The notes beneath the pieces were generated by a model that searched no databases, was not told the DNA's origin, and saw nothing but the letters and a program-made list of their open reading frames with translations. From assembly GCA_902801845.1 (NCBI GenBank), contig CADCJW010000005.1, forward strand, positions 62,001 through 126,000: a DNA stretch of 64,000 bases. The letters are read 5' to 3'. Made by a program: the position numbers and the translations under genes. The DNA is from an uncultured Eubacteriales bacterium. Its GTDB lineage: Bacteria > Bacillota > Clostridia > Christensenellales > CAG-138. Positions 37,547 through 46,950 of the stretch are shown one piece after another. How positions within the stretch are numbered: position 1 is the stretch's first letter; each line of letters opens with the position of its first letter.

Positions 37547-38554
37547 ATGGAAGAAAACAAGCTGCTTCTCAAGGTGAAGGACCTGAAGGTGTCCTTCTTC
37601 ACCCCCGCCGGCGAGGTCAAGGCGGTGGACGGCATTTCCTACTCCCTGGGCTATAACGAGGTCATGGGCATCGTGGGCGAGTCCGGCTCCGGCAAGAGCG
37701 TGGAGGCCTACTCCATCATCGGCCTTCTGCAGAACCCCGGCCGAGTCATCGGCGGCTCCATCGAGTTTGAAGGGGAGAATCTGTTGGACTATACCCCTGA
37801 GCAGATGCGTCAGTTCAGAGGCAACAAGGTCAGCATGATCTTCCAGAACCCCATGACCTGTCTGAACCCGGTGTACACCATCGGCAACCAGCTCACGGAG
37901 GCTCTGACCTGCCACGACAAGACCATCTCCAAGGAGGATGCCCGCAAAAAGGCCATCGAGATGCTGGAGCTGGTGGGCATCAACAACGCCGAAAAGCGCA
38001 TGAACCAGTATCCCCACGAGTTTTCCGGCGGCATGCGGCAGCGGGCCATGATCGCCATGGCGCTGATCTGCTCCCCCAAGCTCCTTATCGCCGACGAGCC
38101 CACCACGGCCCTGGACGTGACCATCCAGGCCCAGATTTTGGAGCTCATGAAGGACCTGCAGCGCAAGGAGAACACCTCCATCATCTTCATCACCCATAAC
38201 CTGGGCGTGGTGGCGGATATCTGCGACCGGATATCGGTCATGTACGCGGGCCGGATCGTGGAGCAGGGAAAGGTGAACGACATCTTCTACGATCCCCAGC
38301 ATCCCTACACCCGGCGGCTCCTTCAATCCATCCCCCGGCTGGACGAGGAGGACGACGAGCGGCTCATCCCCATCGAGGGCACGCCCATCGACCTTTTGAA
38401 CCCGCCCCAGGGCTGCAACTTCGGCCCCCGGTGCACGGAGTGCATGAAGATCTGCTTGCGGCAGAAGCCGCCCTTCGCCCAGGTGGGCGAGGGCCACATT
38501 TCCGCCTGCTGGCTCCACTTTAAGGACGCCTTGGAGAAGGAGGGGGAAAAATGA
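37547..38554 (+). CDS. oppD: oligopeptide ABC transporter ATPase OppD
   Basis: The 335-residue ATPase has Walker A ([17 protein letters not shown]), Q-loop ([15 protein letters not shown]), signature ([15 protein letters not shown]), Walker B ([14 protein letters not shown]), the H-loop ([16 protein letters not shown]) and the C-terminal cysteine cluster of Opp/Dpp ATPases ([15 protein letters not shown]). Overlaps oppF by four bases. Confidence 0.96.
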   Translation: MEENKLLLKVKDLKVSFFTPAGEVKAVDGISYSLGYNEVMGIVGESGSGKSVEAYSIIGLLQNPGRVIGGSIEFEGENLLDYTPEQMRQFRGNKVSMIFQNPMTCLNPVYTIGNQLTEALTCHDKTISKEDARKKAIEMLELVGINNAEKRMNQYPHEFSGGMRQRAMIAMALICSPKLLIADEPTTALDVTIQAQILELMKDLQRKENTSIIFITHNLGVVADICDRISVMYAGRIVEQGKVNDIFYDPQHPYTRRLLQSIPRLDEEDDERLIPIEGTPIDLLNPPQGCNFGPRCTECMKICLRQKPPFAQVGEGHISACWLHFKDALEKEGEK

Positions 38555-39555
38555 GCGAACAGACCCGTAAAAAACTGCTGGAGGTGGAAAACCTTCGCAA
38601 GTACTTCCCGGTCAAGGGCAACAAGCTGCTGGAGAAGAAGTACGTCCAGGCGGTGGAATCCGTTTCCCTCTCCATCTATAAGGGCGAGACACTGGGCCTG
38701 GTGGGCGAATCCGGCTGCGGCAAGACCACCCTGGGCCGGACCATCATCCGCCTCTACGAGCCCACTTCGGGCCGCATCGTCTACGACGGCACCCCCATCT
38801 ACGACAGCGAAAAGAATATCTCTGTCAAGATGCTCCCCTACCGGCGCAAGATGCAGATCATCTTCCAGGACCCCTCGGGTTCCTTGGACCCCCGCATGAC
38901 CGTGGGCGAGATCATCGGTGAAGCGCTGGATATCCACGGACTCACCCCCTCCAAGAAGGAGCGGACGGACCGGATCCGGCAGCTTTTAGAGGAGGTGGGG
39001 CTCAACACCGAGCATGCCAACCGCTTCCCCCATGAGTTTTCCGGCGGTCAGCAGCAGCGGGTGGGCATTGCCCGGGCGTTGGCCGTGGACCCGGAGTTTA
39101 TCGTCTGCGACGAGCCCATCTCGGCTCTCGACGTGTCCATCCAGTCCCAGGTGGTGAACATGCTGGAGGATTTGCAGGCGAACAAGGGGCTCACGTACCT
39201 GTTCATCGCCCATGACGTGTCCGTGGTCCGGCACATTTCGAACCGGATCGGCGTCATGTATCTCGGATGCTTGGTGGAGCTGGCGGAAAGCCACGAGCTC
39301 TGCAACCACCCCATCCATCCCTACACCAAGACGCTTTTGTCCGCCGTGCCCCTGCCCGATCCCATCAAGAGCAGGGCCCGTCAGCGGATATTGCTGGAAG
39401 GAGACATCCCCAGCCCCATCAACCCGCCTTCCGGCTGTCGGTTCCATACCCGGTGCCCCTACGCCACGGACCGCTGCCGCCAGGAGATGCCCGTATTGAA
39501 AGAATATGGGCCTGGACACTTCGGCGCTTGCCATCTGCTGGAACAGAATGGTTAG
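38551..39555 (+). CDS. oppF: oligopeptide ABC transporter ATPase OppF
   Basis: The 334-residue ATPase has Walker A ([17 protein letters not shown]), Q-loop ([15 protein letters not shown]), signature ([16 protein letters not shown]), Walker B ([14 protein letters not shown]) and the C-terminal cluster [14 protein letters not shown]. Translationally coupled to oppD. Confidence 0.96.
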   Translation: MSEQTRKKLLEVENLRKYFPVKGNKLLEKKYVQAVESVSLSIYKGETLGLVGESGCGKTTLGRTIIRLYEPTSGRIVYDGTPIYDSEKNISVKMLPYRRKMQIIFQDPSGSLDPRMTVGEIIGEALDIHGLTPSKKERTDRIRQLLEEVGLNTEHANRFPHEFSGGQQQRVGIARALAVDPEFIVCDEPISALDVSIQSQVVNMLEDLQANKGLTYLFIAHDVSVVRHISNRIGVMYLGCLVELAESHELCNHPIHPYTKTLLSAVPLPDPIKSRARQRILLEGDIPSPINPPSGCRFHTRCPYATDRCRQEMPVLKEYGPGHFGACHLLEQNG

Positions 39556-39601
39556 CATATAATCGGTCGAAAGACTGAAAATCCAAAAGGAGGAAAGAAC
39601 A

Positions 39602-41269
39602 ATGAAGAAACTCGTAGCTCTGCTTCTCGTGCTGTGCTTGGCGTTCTCCTCCGTGGCCATCTCCGCCGCGGACGAGCCCTTCGTGATCAACGCCTGCATC
39701 GCATCCGAGCCTGAGACCATCGACCCCTCTCTGATCAGCTCTGTGGACGGTTCCACCTACACCCAGCATCAGTTTGAGAATCTGATGAAGTATCAGATGG
39801 TCGATCAGAACCCCGCCAATGATCCCAACATGAAGCTCACTGAGGTCGTCAAGGGCCAGGCCAAGGACTACACCATCAGCGACGACAAGACCGTCTACAC
39901 CTTCACGCTCCGTGACGACATCTTCTGGTCTGACGGCCAGCCTGTCACCGCGAAGGATTGGGTGTTCTCCTGGCAGCGCCTGGTGGACCCCGCCACCGCC
40001 TCTGACTACGGCTACTTCCTGGACAACATCGTCCTGAACGCCGCCGCCATTCAGGCCGGTGAGAAGGACAAGAGCGAACTGGGCATTAAGGCTCTGGATG
40101 ACAAGACCCTGGAGATCACCCTGGAGGCCCCCTGCGCCTACTTCCTGGAGATGTGCGCGTTCGCTTCCCTGGTGCCCCTCCGCGAGGACGTGGTGAAGGA
40201 CGGCTGGACCGAGCCCGCCAACCTGGTCGTCAACGGCCCCTACAAGATTACCGAGTGGGTCCACGACAGCTACATCAAGATGGAGAAGAACGACAAGTAC
40301 TATGACGTGGCCAACCTGGGCCCCGATGCCATCATTTGGTGGCTGAGCGACAGCGAGACCGCCATTCTCTCCGCCTATCAGTCCGGTGAGTATCAGTTCA
40401 TCGAGAGCTTCCCCACCGACATGATCCAGAGCCTGGTGGACTCCGGCGACTGCTTCATCAATCCCTATGTGGGCACCTACTACCTGTACCTGAACTGCTC
40501 CAAGATCACGGATTGGCGTGTTCGTGCGGCCATGGCTATCTCTGTAGACCGTGAGAACGTCGTCGAGAACGTGACCCAGGGGGGCCAGTCGCCCGCCACC
40601 GGCTTCGTTGCCTCCGGCATCCTGGATTCCACCGGTGCTGACTTCGCCTTCGGCGTGTCCGAGCTTGGCGCTCTGTACAACACCCTGCAGCAGATGTATC
40701 CCGATGCGGATCTGTCCACCTACGCCGGCCGCTGCGAGCTCGCTCAGCAGCTGTACCAGGCCGCTGTGGACGAGGGCGCCTGGGATCCCAACACCACCGT
40801 GGAGTACAACTTCAACACCTCTGAGACCCACAAGGCCATCGCTGAGGCCTGCGGCCACGACTGGGAGACCGTCCTCGGCATGAAGATCAACCTGGCCAAC
40901 CAGGAGTGGGCGACCTACACCAACGGCCTCGGCGAGCATAAGTTCGGCGTGGCCCGTCTGGGCTGGATCGCTGACTACAACGATCCTATCACCTACCTGG
41001 AGCTCCTCGTCACCGGCAACAGCTACAACTACGGTCTCTATGAGAACCCTGCTTATGACGAGAAGATCACCAACGCCAAAGCTATGCTGGCCGGCGCCGA
41101 TCGCGATAAGCTCCTATACGAGGCTGAGGAGGCCCTCTTCGGCGAGGGCGGCTTCCCCGTCTGCCCCGTCTACTACTACACCAACATGTACTGCAGCAAG
41201 GGGTTGACCAACCTGGGCTACACCACCATGGGGTACTTCTTCTTCCAGTACGCCAAGCCCGCCCAATAA
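39602..41269 (+). CDS. oppA: oligopeptide-binding protein (SBP family 5), signal peptide without lipobox
   Basis: The 555-residue extracytoplasmic binding protein follows oppF with AGGAGG upstream. Family motifs are EPETIDPSLISSVDGSTYTQHQFENL near the N-terminus and YTFTLRDDIFWSDGQPVTAKDWVFSWQRLVDP. The signal peptide (MKKLVALLLVLCLAFSSVAISAADEP) fits signal peptidase I (A-I-S-A followed by A). The only early Cys (residue 12) is inside the hydrophobic core, with no good lipobox. Gram-positive binding proteins are normally lipoproteins, so how this one stays at the cell is open. The codon choice is notably optimised, which suggests high expression. It delivers peptides to OppBCDF. Confidence 0.93.
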   Translation: MKKLVALLLVLCLAFSSVAISAADEPFVINACIASEPETIDPSLISSVDGSTYTQHQFENLMKYQMVDQNPANDPNMKLTEVVKGQAKDYTISDDKTVYTFTLRDDIFWSDGQPVTAKDWVFSWQRLVDPATASDYGYFLDNIVLNAAAIQAGEKDKSELGIKALDDKTLEITLEAPCAYFLEMCAFASLVPLREDVVKDGWTEPANLVVNGPYKITEWVHDSYIKMEKNDKYYDVANLGPDAIIWWLSDSETAILSAYQSGEYQFIESFPTDMIQSLVDSGDCFINPYVGTYYLYLNCSKITDWRVRAAMAISVDRENVVENVTQGGQSPATGFVASGILDSTGADFAFGVSELGALYNTLQQMYPDADLSTYAGRCELAQQLYQAAVDEGAWDPNTTVEYNFNTSETHKAIAEACGHDWETVLGMKINLANQEWATYTNGLGEHKFGVARLGWIADYNDPITYLELLVTGNSYNYGLYENPAYDEKITNAKAMLAGADRDKLLYEAEEALFGEGGFPVCPVYYYTNMYCSKGLTNLGYTTMGYFFFQYAKPAQ

Positions 41270-41284
41270 GCGATCTTGATCCCG

Positions 41285-41317
41285 AAAGGGCCGAGCAACT
41301 GCTCGGCCCTTTTTTTA
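41285..41317 (+). terminator. strong terminator of opp operon
   Basis: AAAGGGCCGAGC (41285-41296) pairs with GCTCGGCCC (41301-41309) and is followed by eight T. Confidence 0.92.
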
Positions 41318-41351
41318 TGCTGGTTACAATGAGATCCCCAAATATATAGCA

Positions 41352-41377
41352 AAAATGGCGCTGTGAAGCGCCATTTT
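41352..41377. terminator. bidirectional terminator, mainly for the DUF4428 gene
   Basis: AAAATGGCGCT (41352-41362) pairs perfectly with AGCGCCATTTT (41367-41377) around a 4-base loop, 17 bases past the DUF4428 stop on the minus strand. Confidence 0.85.
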
Positions 41378-41393
41378 ATCTGATGCTGTGATC

Positions 41394-42116
41394 TTATTGG
41401 CCCACGGGGGCGCCGCAGTACTCGCAGCAGCCCTTCTCGTCCGGGGTGGTGGTGGCGCCGCAGTAGGGGCAGACCACCGCCTTCTTGGGGGCGGCCGCTG
41501 CCTCCACGGCCTTGCGGGTGTCGGCCCGGATGCCCAGGAGGATATCCCGGATCTCCGCCGCCGCCAGCTCCGCCCGGTGGTAGTCCGCGCCCATCCGGTT
41601 CTTCACTTCGTTTTGGTTGATCCGAAGGGGGATCTCTGTGAAGTAGGGGTTGTTGACGGCGATGTTCATGTTGAAGTTGTAGCTGTACTCATACCGCTTG
41701 GGCTCGTAGCTCACGTTCTTGCCCTCGCTGTTGCGATAGTACAGCTCCCGCCGGCTCTCGTTTACGTCGAGATCGCAGCCGGTCACGTCGGCAAAGTCGA
41801 TGACGTCCGGGTTCTCGTCCTTCCAGTTTCGATGATCCGTCACGATCATCTGCCGCTTGTCCTCGTCCAGGATCAGATACTCCCGGCAGTTGATGGTCCG
41901 GGTGGGATGGAAGGCGGCCACCCGCTCCTTGTTTGCCTCCCGATAGGCAAGCTGCTCCTCTATCTCCGCCACGGTGGAGTGCCGCCGCTCGCTGAAGAAG
42001 GGGGACAGCTTCCGGGCGCAATCCTTGCACAGATTTCCGTCCTCCAGCTTCCGATTTCCCAGAAAGCCGATCTTTTCCCCGCAGACGCTGCAATACTTTT
42101 TGTCGAACAGGCCCAT
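41394..42116 (-). CDS. DUF4428-domain zinc-ribbon protein
   Basis: The 240-residue cytoplasmic protein opens MGLFDKKYCSVCGEKIGFLG with KLEDGNLCKDCARKL next, a paired CxxC zinc ribbon (DUF4428). It ends with a second zinc ribbon (VVCPYCGATTTPDEKGCCEYCGAP). Between them is a beta-rich domain with YLILDEDKRQMIVTDHRNWK. Such proteins are widespread in gut Clostridia without a known function. It is a single gene, converging on the opp operon. Confidence 0.8.
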   Translation of the reverse strand: MGLFDKKYCSVCGEKIGFLGNRKLEDGNLCKDCARKLSPFFSERRHSTVAEIEEQLAYREANKERVAAFHPTRTINCREYLILDEDKRQMIVTDHRNWKDENPDVIDFADVTGCDLDVNESRRELYYRNSEGKNVSYEPKRYEYSYNFNMNIAVNNPYFTEIPLRINQNEVKNRMGADYHRAELAAAEIRDILLGIRADTRKAVEAAAAPKKAVVCPYCGATTTPDEKGCCEYCGAPVGQ

Positions 42117-42204
42117 TTCCTTTTCCCCCGTTTCCTTTTTTTATATTGTAGCATATATCCGGCGGAAAATCCATAGGATGGGGAAAAGCAAAGGCCCTGT
42201 CAGC

Positions 42205-42738
42205 TCATTCGTTCAACATAAGCTTGGCTTTCTTGAGGGCCGCCACCACCGGCGGGATGAGCACCAGCTGCAGAACGATGCCTGGCCAGGCGTTGGCGAA
42301 TGCCCCGGCCCAGAAGGCGGCCAGGGTGAAGCCCTTGCCGGCAACGCTCATGAGGACGGTCATGGCCAGGCCCCAGACCAGCCGTCCGCCCAGCATGGCC
42401 AGGATCAGCGCCACGTACAGGTAGGGGGTCTTCTTGGGCAGGAGCTTATAGAAGAGGCCCGCCAGCAGGCCATAGGCCGCCAGCTCGAAGGCCATGGCCG
42501 TGGCCGTGGGGAACAGGGGCGGCATGCCGAAGAGGAGGGAGCGCAGGATGGGGGCGATGGCGCCCACGGCGAGGCCCCACACCGGCCCGCAAAGGAAGCC
42601 GCACAGGAGCACGGGGATGTGCATGGGCAGCAGCTTGCTGCCGATCTGAGGGATCTGGCCCGTCAAGAAGGGCAGCACCAGGCACAGGGCCAGGCAGACG
42701 CCGGAATAGGTCAGCTTCAACACGTTCTTGTTTTTCAT
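42205..42738 (-). CDS. ECF transporter S component, substrate unknown
   Basis: The start is placed at 42736-42738 (GGAAAGGAA upstream). The 177-residue membrane protein has about six helices (LKLTYSGVCLALCLVLPFL, HIPVLLCGFLCGPVWGLAVGAI, YVALILAMLGGRLVWGLAM). It carries the S-component pattern with a short loop KLLPMHIP and the conserved small-residue helix 1 for docking to EcfT. S components deliver vitamins or metals. Lysine aminomutases next door need cobalamin and PLP, so a cofactor precursor is an attractive but unproved cargo. EcfA/EcfT are not in the window. A structured leader precedes it. Confidence 0.8.
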   Translation of the reverse strand: MKNKNVLKLTYSGVCLALCLVLPFLTGQIPQIGSKLLPMHIPVLLCGFLCGPVWGLAVGAIAPILRSLLFGMPPLFPTATAMAFELAAYGLLAGLFYKLLPKKTPYLYVALILAMLGGRLVWGLAMTVLMSVAGKGFTLAAFWAGAFANAWPGIVLQLVLIPPVVAALKKAKLMLNE

Positions 42739-42773
42739 ATCCGTTCCTTTCCTGTTGACGCAAAGAAAGCACC

Positions 42774-42869
42774 GCCCTTCGTTCACGAAAGGCGATGCCT
42801 TCGAAGCATCTGTTCAAATAAAATGGTGTGTCGGGCTTGCCGCCCCCTGCCGGCTTCCTGCCGACAGGG
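42774..42869 (-). promoter_or_regulatory. structured leader of ECF S-component gene
   Basis: On the minus strand three hairpins occur in order. CCCTGTCGGC pairs with GCCGGCAGGG (42869-42845, loop AGGAA), GATGC pairs with GCATC (42810-42794), and GCCTTTCGT faces ACGAAGGGC (42793-42774). It may hold the weak terminator of the lysine operon and/or a regulatory leader. I could not match it to cobalamin, THF, TPP, preQ1 or lysine riboswitch consensus. Confidence 0.4.
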
Positions 42870-42897
42870 TAAGTATACCAAAGGGGCCGGCCGCCTG

Positions 42898-43311
42898 TCA
42901 ATCCGCTTTTTGTAGCGATACGATCCGGCCCACGGCGTCCTCGATGAGCTCGACCATGGGCTTTTCCGCCACCCCGGCCACCAAAGTATCGCAGCGGTTC
43001 ATGGGGATGAGTATCCGGACGGCGTCGCTCTGCCCCACGGCCATGGCCATGGCGGGGGTCACCTCCCCCAGCAGGGCGTCGGCGATGACGATACCCAAAG
43101 GCCCCGCGATGATTCGGGCCCGCCGGGCGTTGACGATGACGGCGTTCTCGCCGGTGGCCGCCCGATCGGCGCCGCCCTTGAGCATGTTCTCCGTGGCGGT
43201 GGAATTGGTGCCCACCACGGTGATACGCGCCTGAGGGAGGGCTTCCCGCAGCCGCCGCGTAAGTTGTCGGCCCAGGTTGCCGCCCTGGCCGTCGATGATG
43301 AGGATATCCAT
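42898..43311 (-). CDS. DUF3842 protein in the lysine operon
   Basis: The 137-residue protein starts MDILIIDGQGGNLGRQLTRR and contains ITVVGTNSTATENMLKGGAD and GIVIADALLGEVTPAMAMAVGQS, a Rossmann-like fold with a glycine-rich loop (DGQGGNLG). This fits DUF3842, a family of unknown function common in Clostridia. It starts 12 bases after kamE stops, so it is transcribed as the last gene of the lysine operon. A role in cofactor supply or reactivation of the aminomutase is possible. Confidence 0.75.
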   Translation of the reverse strand: MDILIIDGQGGNLGRQLTRRLREALPQARITVVGTNSTATENMLKGGADRAATGENAVIVNARRARIIAGPLGIVIADALLGEVTPAMAMAVGQSDAVRILIPMNRCDTLVAGVAEKPMVELIEDAVGRIVSLQKAD

Positions 43312-43323
43312 AGTCTCCCTCGC

Positions 43324-44115
43324 TTACCGGTCCAGACCCCGGCGGGTCATCTCCTCCACGGCGAAGGAGGCCACGTCCTCGGCGAACTTGCGGGGGCCGA
43401 AGCCGGCGTCGAAGCCCAGTTCCTTGGCCAGCTCATGGGTGATCCGGGCGCCGCCGCAGATGACCACGAACCGGGAGCGAAGGCTCTCCGCCTCCAAGAG
43501 CTCGATAAGCTCCGTCATGTTCTGGATGTGCACGTCCTTCTGGGTCACGGTCTGGGACACCAGGAGCACGTCCGCGTTCAGCTCCACGGCCTTCTTCACG
43601 AAGTCCCCGTTCTCCACCTGGGCGCCCAGGTTGTAGGCTTCGATCATCTCGTACCGCTCGAGACCGTAGTGGCCCGCGAAGCCCTTCCGGTTCATGATGG
43701 CGTCGATGCCCACGGTGTGGGCGTCGGTGCCCGTGGACGCGCCCACGAAGATGAGCTTCCGGCCGAAGTGGCTGCGGATATAGTCGTTGATCTCCTCCAT
43801 GGACATGACGCTGCTCTCCACGGTCTTGACCTCGATGTGCTCGTAGTCCACCGTGTGGATGCAGGAGCCGTAGACCACATAGAAGGTGAAGTTTTCGTCC
43901 AGCTTCACGGCCCCGGCCAAGTTGGGCTCCTCAAGGCCCATCTTCCGTGCCAGTTGCCGGGCGGCCTCCATGCCCTTCTCGTCGTCCTTCACGGGCAGGG
44001 TGAAGCTCAACTGCACCTTGCCGTCGTTCATAGTGTCGCCATAGGCCTTGATCCGAGTGAGATCCAGCGTCCGGTCAAAGCTCTTGACGCTCATATCATA
44101 GAGTCCGCCGCTCAT
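43324..44115 (-). CDS. kamE: lysine 5,6-aminomutase beta subunit (cobalamin-binding)
   Basis: The 263-residue subunit binds adenosylcobalamin base-off through the motif GTDAHTVGID (His133) and PLP through Lys144 (MNRKGF), both at the same residue numbers as the characterised Clostridium enzyme. The C-terminal Rossmann part (DVLLVSQTVTQKDVHIQNMT, VVICGGARI) is the B12 domain. With KamD it shifts the amino group of beta-lysine from C6 to C5, giving 3,5-diaminohexanoate. Start overlaps the kamD stop by 4 bases. Confidence 0.95.
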   Translation of the reverse strand: MSGGLYDMSVKSFDRTLDLTRIKAYGDTMNDGKVQLSFTLPVKDDEKGMEAARQLARKMGLEEPNLAGAVKLDENFTFYVVYGSCIHTVDYEHIEVKTVESSVMSMEEINDYIRSHFGRKLIFVGASTGTDAHTVGIDAIMNRKGFAGHYGLERYEMIEAYNLGAQVENGDFVKKAVELNADVLLVSQTVTQKDVHIQNMTELIELLEAESLRSRFVVICGGARITHELAKELGFDAGFGPRKFAEDVASFAVEEMTRRGLDR

Positions 44116-45668
44116 TTGACACCTCCTGTGAGAAGAGTCAGGAAGGGGTTGTAGTACCCCTCGGCCCGCAGCACCACGCCGGGAAGGCCCTTGCCGCCGT
44201 CCCGCATGCGCTTGATATCGGCGAAGGTACCATGCTCCAGGGTGGCGAAGAGGCCGTCATACTCGATCTTTTGGAGCAGGTCCGCGGCCTTGGTGAGCAC
44301 CTCGTCCGCCCGATGGGCCATGATGCCGTCGGGCTTGAAGGTCATCTCCTCCCCCAAGTCCTTCATGGTGTTGAACACGTACCGGGCGTTCTCGATGGAC
44401 AGGGCCCGATCCGACATGAAGGGGGTGTGGATGGCCTCGGTCATCATGCCGAGGAGGTGGATCTTCTGCCCCGTCAGGATGGTGACCATGTTGAAGAGGG
44501 CATCCTGCACGTGGCCCCTGAAGATGTTGCCCGTCATGAACTTGGTGGGGGGCATGTACTTTAGCGGCGCTTTGGGGAAGATCTCCCGGGCCATCTGGGC
44601 CTGAGCGAGCTCGTAGAGGAAGCCGTTCTCCCTGGCGGGGTCGATCTCGAAGGCGTGGCCCAAGCCCTGCTGCTCCTCGGGGAGCCCGGCGCACAGGGCG
44701 AACTGCTCGTTGAGGAACTGGCTCGCCAGGACCGTATGGGCCTCCTCCACCGCGTCCGCCGTGGTCAGGTAGTTGTCCTCGCCCGTGTTGATGATGACCC
44801 CGGCGAAGGCGTTGATCCGGCGGGAGAAGCTTTGGTCGATGAGGGTCCGCTGCATGTTGATGTCCCGGAAGAGGATGCCGTAGAGAGCGTCGTTGAGCAT
44901 CACGTCCAGCCGCTCCAGGGCGCCCATGGCGGCGATCTCCGGCATGCACAGGCCCGAGCAGTAGTTGCACAGGCGGATGTACCGGTGCTCCTCCGCCCCC
45001 ACTTCATCCAGGGCCGCCCGCATGAGGCGGAAGTTCTCCTGGGTGGCGTAGGTGCCGCCGAAGCCCTCGGTGGTGGCCCCATAGGGCACGTAATCCAAAA
45101 GGCTCTGGCCCGTGGTGCGGATGACCGCGATCACGTCCGCTCCCTGCCGGGCCGCGGCCTTGGCCTGGACGATATCCTCGTAGATGTTGCCCGTGGCCAC
45201 GATGACGTAGAGGTAGGGTCCCTCCTTGTCGCCGTACTCGGCTAAATAGGCGTCGCGCTGAGCCACGTTCCGGCGGATGCGCTCCGCGGTGGCTTTGGCG
45301 GTGGGCTCGATGGCGGCGCGGATCTCCGCCTCGCTGTGGGGCGCCACCTGGGAAAGGTCCAGCTCCCCTTTGTCCACCGCCTCGGCGATCTGCTGGGGGG
45401 TGAGCCCGGTCTCCGCCATGGCATTGCCCAGGACATAGGCCGCCCCGTAGGGGAGCAGCCCCTTCTCCAGCAGGTGATCCACCACCACGTTGGGCAGGGG
45501 CACGCCCACCTCATTCACCCCGTCGATGAGGAGCAGGCGGCAGACCGCCCGCTCCACGGTGACCGTGGTGTGCCGGTCGATGAAGGCCTGGGTGTCCAGA
45601 GCCACCGTACGGGCAGCGGCCCTGGCCCGATCGACCTTGTTTTGATCCAGATTCAGCTTGGATGCCAT
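44112..45668 (-). CDS. kamD: lysine 5,6-aminomutase alpha subunit
   Basis: The 518-residue catalytic barrel subunit matches the family's length. Recognisable parts are LNLDQNKVDRARAAARTVALDTQAF near the start, YLYVIVATGNIYEDIVQAKAAARQGADVIAVIRTTGQSLLD, and LMRAALDEVGAEEHRYIRLCNYCSGLCMPEIA. It forms the alpha2beta2 enzyme with KamE and acts on D-lysine or L-beta-lysine by an adenosylcobalamin radical mechanism. Its start overlaps the last base of kamA, so the chain kamA-kamD-kamE is translationally coupled. Confidence 0.95.
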   Translation of the reverse strand: MASKLNLDQNKVDRARAAARTVALDTQAFIDRHTTVTVERAVCRLLLIDGVNEVGVPLPNVVVDHLLEKGLLPYGAAYVLGNAMAETGLTPQQIAEAVDKGELDLSQVAPHSEAEIRAAIEPTAKATAERIRRNVAQRDAYLAEYGDKEGPYLYVIVATGNIYEDIVQAKAAARQGADVIAVIRTTGQSLLDYVPYGATTEGFGGTYATQENFRLMRAALDEVGAEEHRYIRLCNYCSGLCMPEIAAMGALERLDVMLNDALYGILFRDINMQRTLIDQSFSRRINAFAGVIINTGEDNYLTTADAVEEAHTVLASQFLNEQFALCAGLPEEQQGLGHAFEIDPARENGFLYELAQAQMAREIFPKAPLKYMPPTKFMTGNIFRGHVQDALFNMVTILTGQKIHLLGMMTEAIHTPFMSDRALSIENARYVFNTMKDLGEEMTFKPDGIMAHRADEVLTKAADLLQKIEYDGLFATLEHGTFADIKRMRDGGKGLPGVVLRAEGYYNPFLTLLTGGVK

Positions 45669-46927
45669 TACTTTGTCCGTTCCTCTCTCAAAAGGCCCTT
45701 GGGCGTCATGTACTTCTGTTCGATGCCCTGCTCAAGGCCGGCCACGCCCACCTTGTTCACCTTCCGCTTGCCGGTGCACACGGGACAGTGGCAGTTCTCC
45801 TCATAGTGGCTGGGCTCGGTGTAGGTGGTGATGACGCCCTCGAAGTTCCGAAGGACGATCTTTCCAGGCTTCTGGGAGATCAAATAGGTGGGCATCACCG
45901 GAGTCTTGCCGCCGCCGCCCGGGGCGTCCACCACGAAGGTGGGCACGCACAGGCCGCTGGTATGGCCCCGGAGGGCCTCCATGATCTCGATGCCCTTGGA
46001 TACCGGGGTGCGAAAATGAGAAAGGCCCAGGGAGGGGTCGCAGGCGTAGATGTAATAGGGCCGGACCCGGATGTAGACGAGCTCGTTCACCAGCTTCTTC
46101 ATCACGTGGACGCAGTCGTTCACGCCGGCCAAAAGGACGCTCTGGTTCCCCAGAGGCACGCCCGCTTCAGCGAGCCGCGCACAGGCCGCCGCCGCCTCGG
46201 GGGTGATCTCGTTGGGATGGTTGAAGTGGGTGTTCAGCCAGATGGGATGATACTTCTTCAACATGCTGCAGAGCTCCGGGGTGATCCGCTGGGGGCAGAC
46301 CACGGGGGTGCGGGAGCCGATGCGGATGATCTCCACATGCTCGATGGCGCGGATCTCGGAGATGATCTGCTCCAAAAGGCCGTCGCCCAGCATCAGGGCG
46401 TCGCCGCCGGAGAGGAGCACGTCCCGGACCTCCTCATGCTGCCGGATGTACTCGATGCACTTTTCGATCTGCTCCATGGGCACGGCGCAGTCTTTTTGAC
46501 CGGCGAACCGGCGACGGGTGCAATGGCGGCAGTACATGGAGCACTGGTCCGTGACCAGGAACAGCACCCTATCGGGATACCGGTGGGTCAGGCCCTTCAC
46601 CGGGGAGTCCGTGTCCTCGTGGAGGGGGTCCGCCGCCTCATAGGGGGCCGCCTCCAGCTCGTGGGCCGTGGGGATGGCCTGCCGGCGGATGGGATCGAAG
46701 GGATCGTCCAGATCGATGAGGGACAGATAGTAGGGGGTGATGGCCATGCGCAGATGACCCAGGGTCCGGCGCACGCCCTCCTCCTCTTCCGCGGTCAGAT
46801 TCACATACTTTTTCAGGTCCTCCAGGGTCTCCACCCGGTTCTTGACCTGCCAGTGCCAGTCGTTCCACAGTTCATCCGGCACGTCCCGAAACAGCCCGTT
46901 CTTCCGGGCGTAATTCTCAAAATGCAT
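45668..46927 (-). CDS. kamA: lysine 2,3-aminomutase (radical SAM)
   Basis: The 419-residue enzyme converts L-lysine to L-beta-lysine. The radical SAM cluster motif is CSMYCRHC (Cys129, Cys133, Cys136), the PLP lysine is Lys341 in PGGGGKTPVMP, and the C-terminal CPVCTGKR carries zinc ligands used for dimerisation. LLSGGDALML and RIGSRTPVVCPQRIT are also typical. It is the first chemical step of the pathway although it is the fourth gene of the operon. Confidence 0.97.
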   Translation of the reverse strand: MHFENYARKNGLFRDVPDELWNDWHWQVKNRVETLEDLKKYVNLTAEEEEGVRRTLGHLRMAITPYYLSLIDLDDPFDPIRRQAIPTAHELEAAPYEAADPLHEDTDSPVKGLTHRYPDRVLFLVTDQCSMYCRHCTRRRFAGQKDCAVPMEQIEKCIEYIRQHEEVRDVLLSGGDALMLGDGLLEQIISEIRAIEHVEIIRIGSRTPVVCPQRITPELCSMLKKYHPIWLNTHFNHPNEITPEAAAACARLAEAGVPLGNQSVLLAGVNDCVHVMKKLVNELVYIRVRPYYIYACDPSLGLSHFRTPVSKGIEIMEALRGHTSGLCVPTFVVDAPGGGGKTPVMPTYLISQKPGKIVLRNFEGVITTYTEPSHYEENCHCPVCTGKRKVNKVGVAGLEQGIEQKYMTPKGLLREERTK

Positions 46928-46950
46928 ACTGGACTCCTTTATGCGCGGTT

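Noticed and set aside
35003..38518. 1171-residue open frame antisense to oppBCD
   Set aside because: It is a shadow caused by GC-rich codon bias: Gly/Asp/His/Gln-rich low-complexity composition, no start signal, and it fully overlaps three well-supported transporter genes.
41270..41393. Riboswitch between oppA and the DUF4428 gene
   Set aside because: The two hairpins are ordinary terminators for the converging genes.
42740..42897. Cobalamin or THF riboswitch upstream of the ECF S component
   Set aside because: The characteristic conserved boxes of either class could not be found; kept only as a structured leader.
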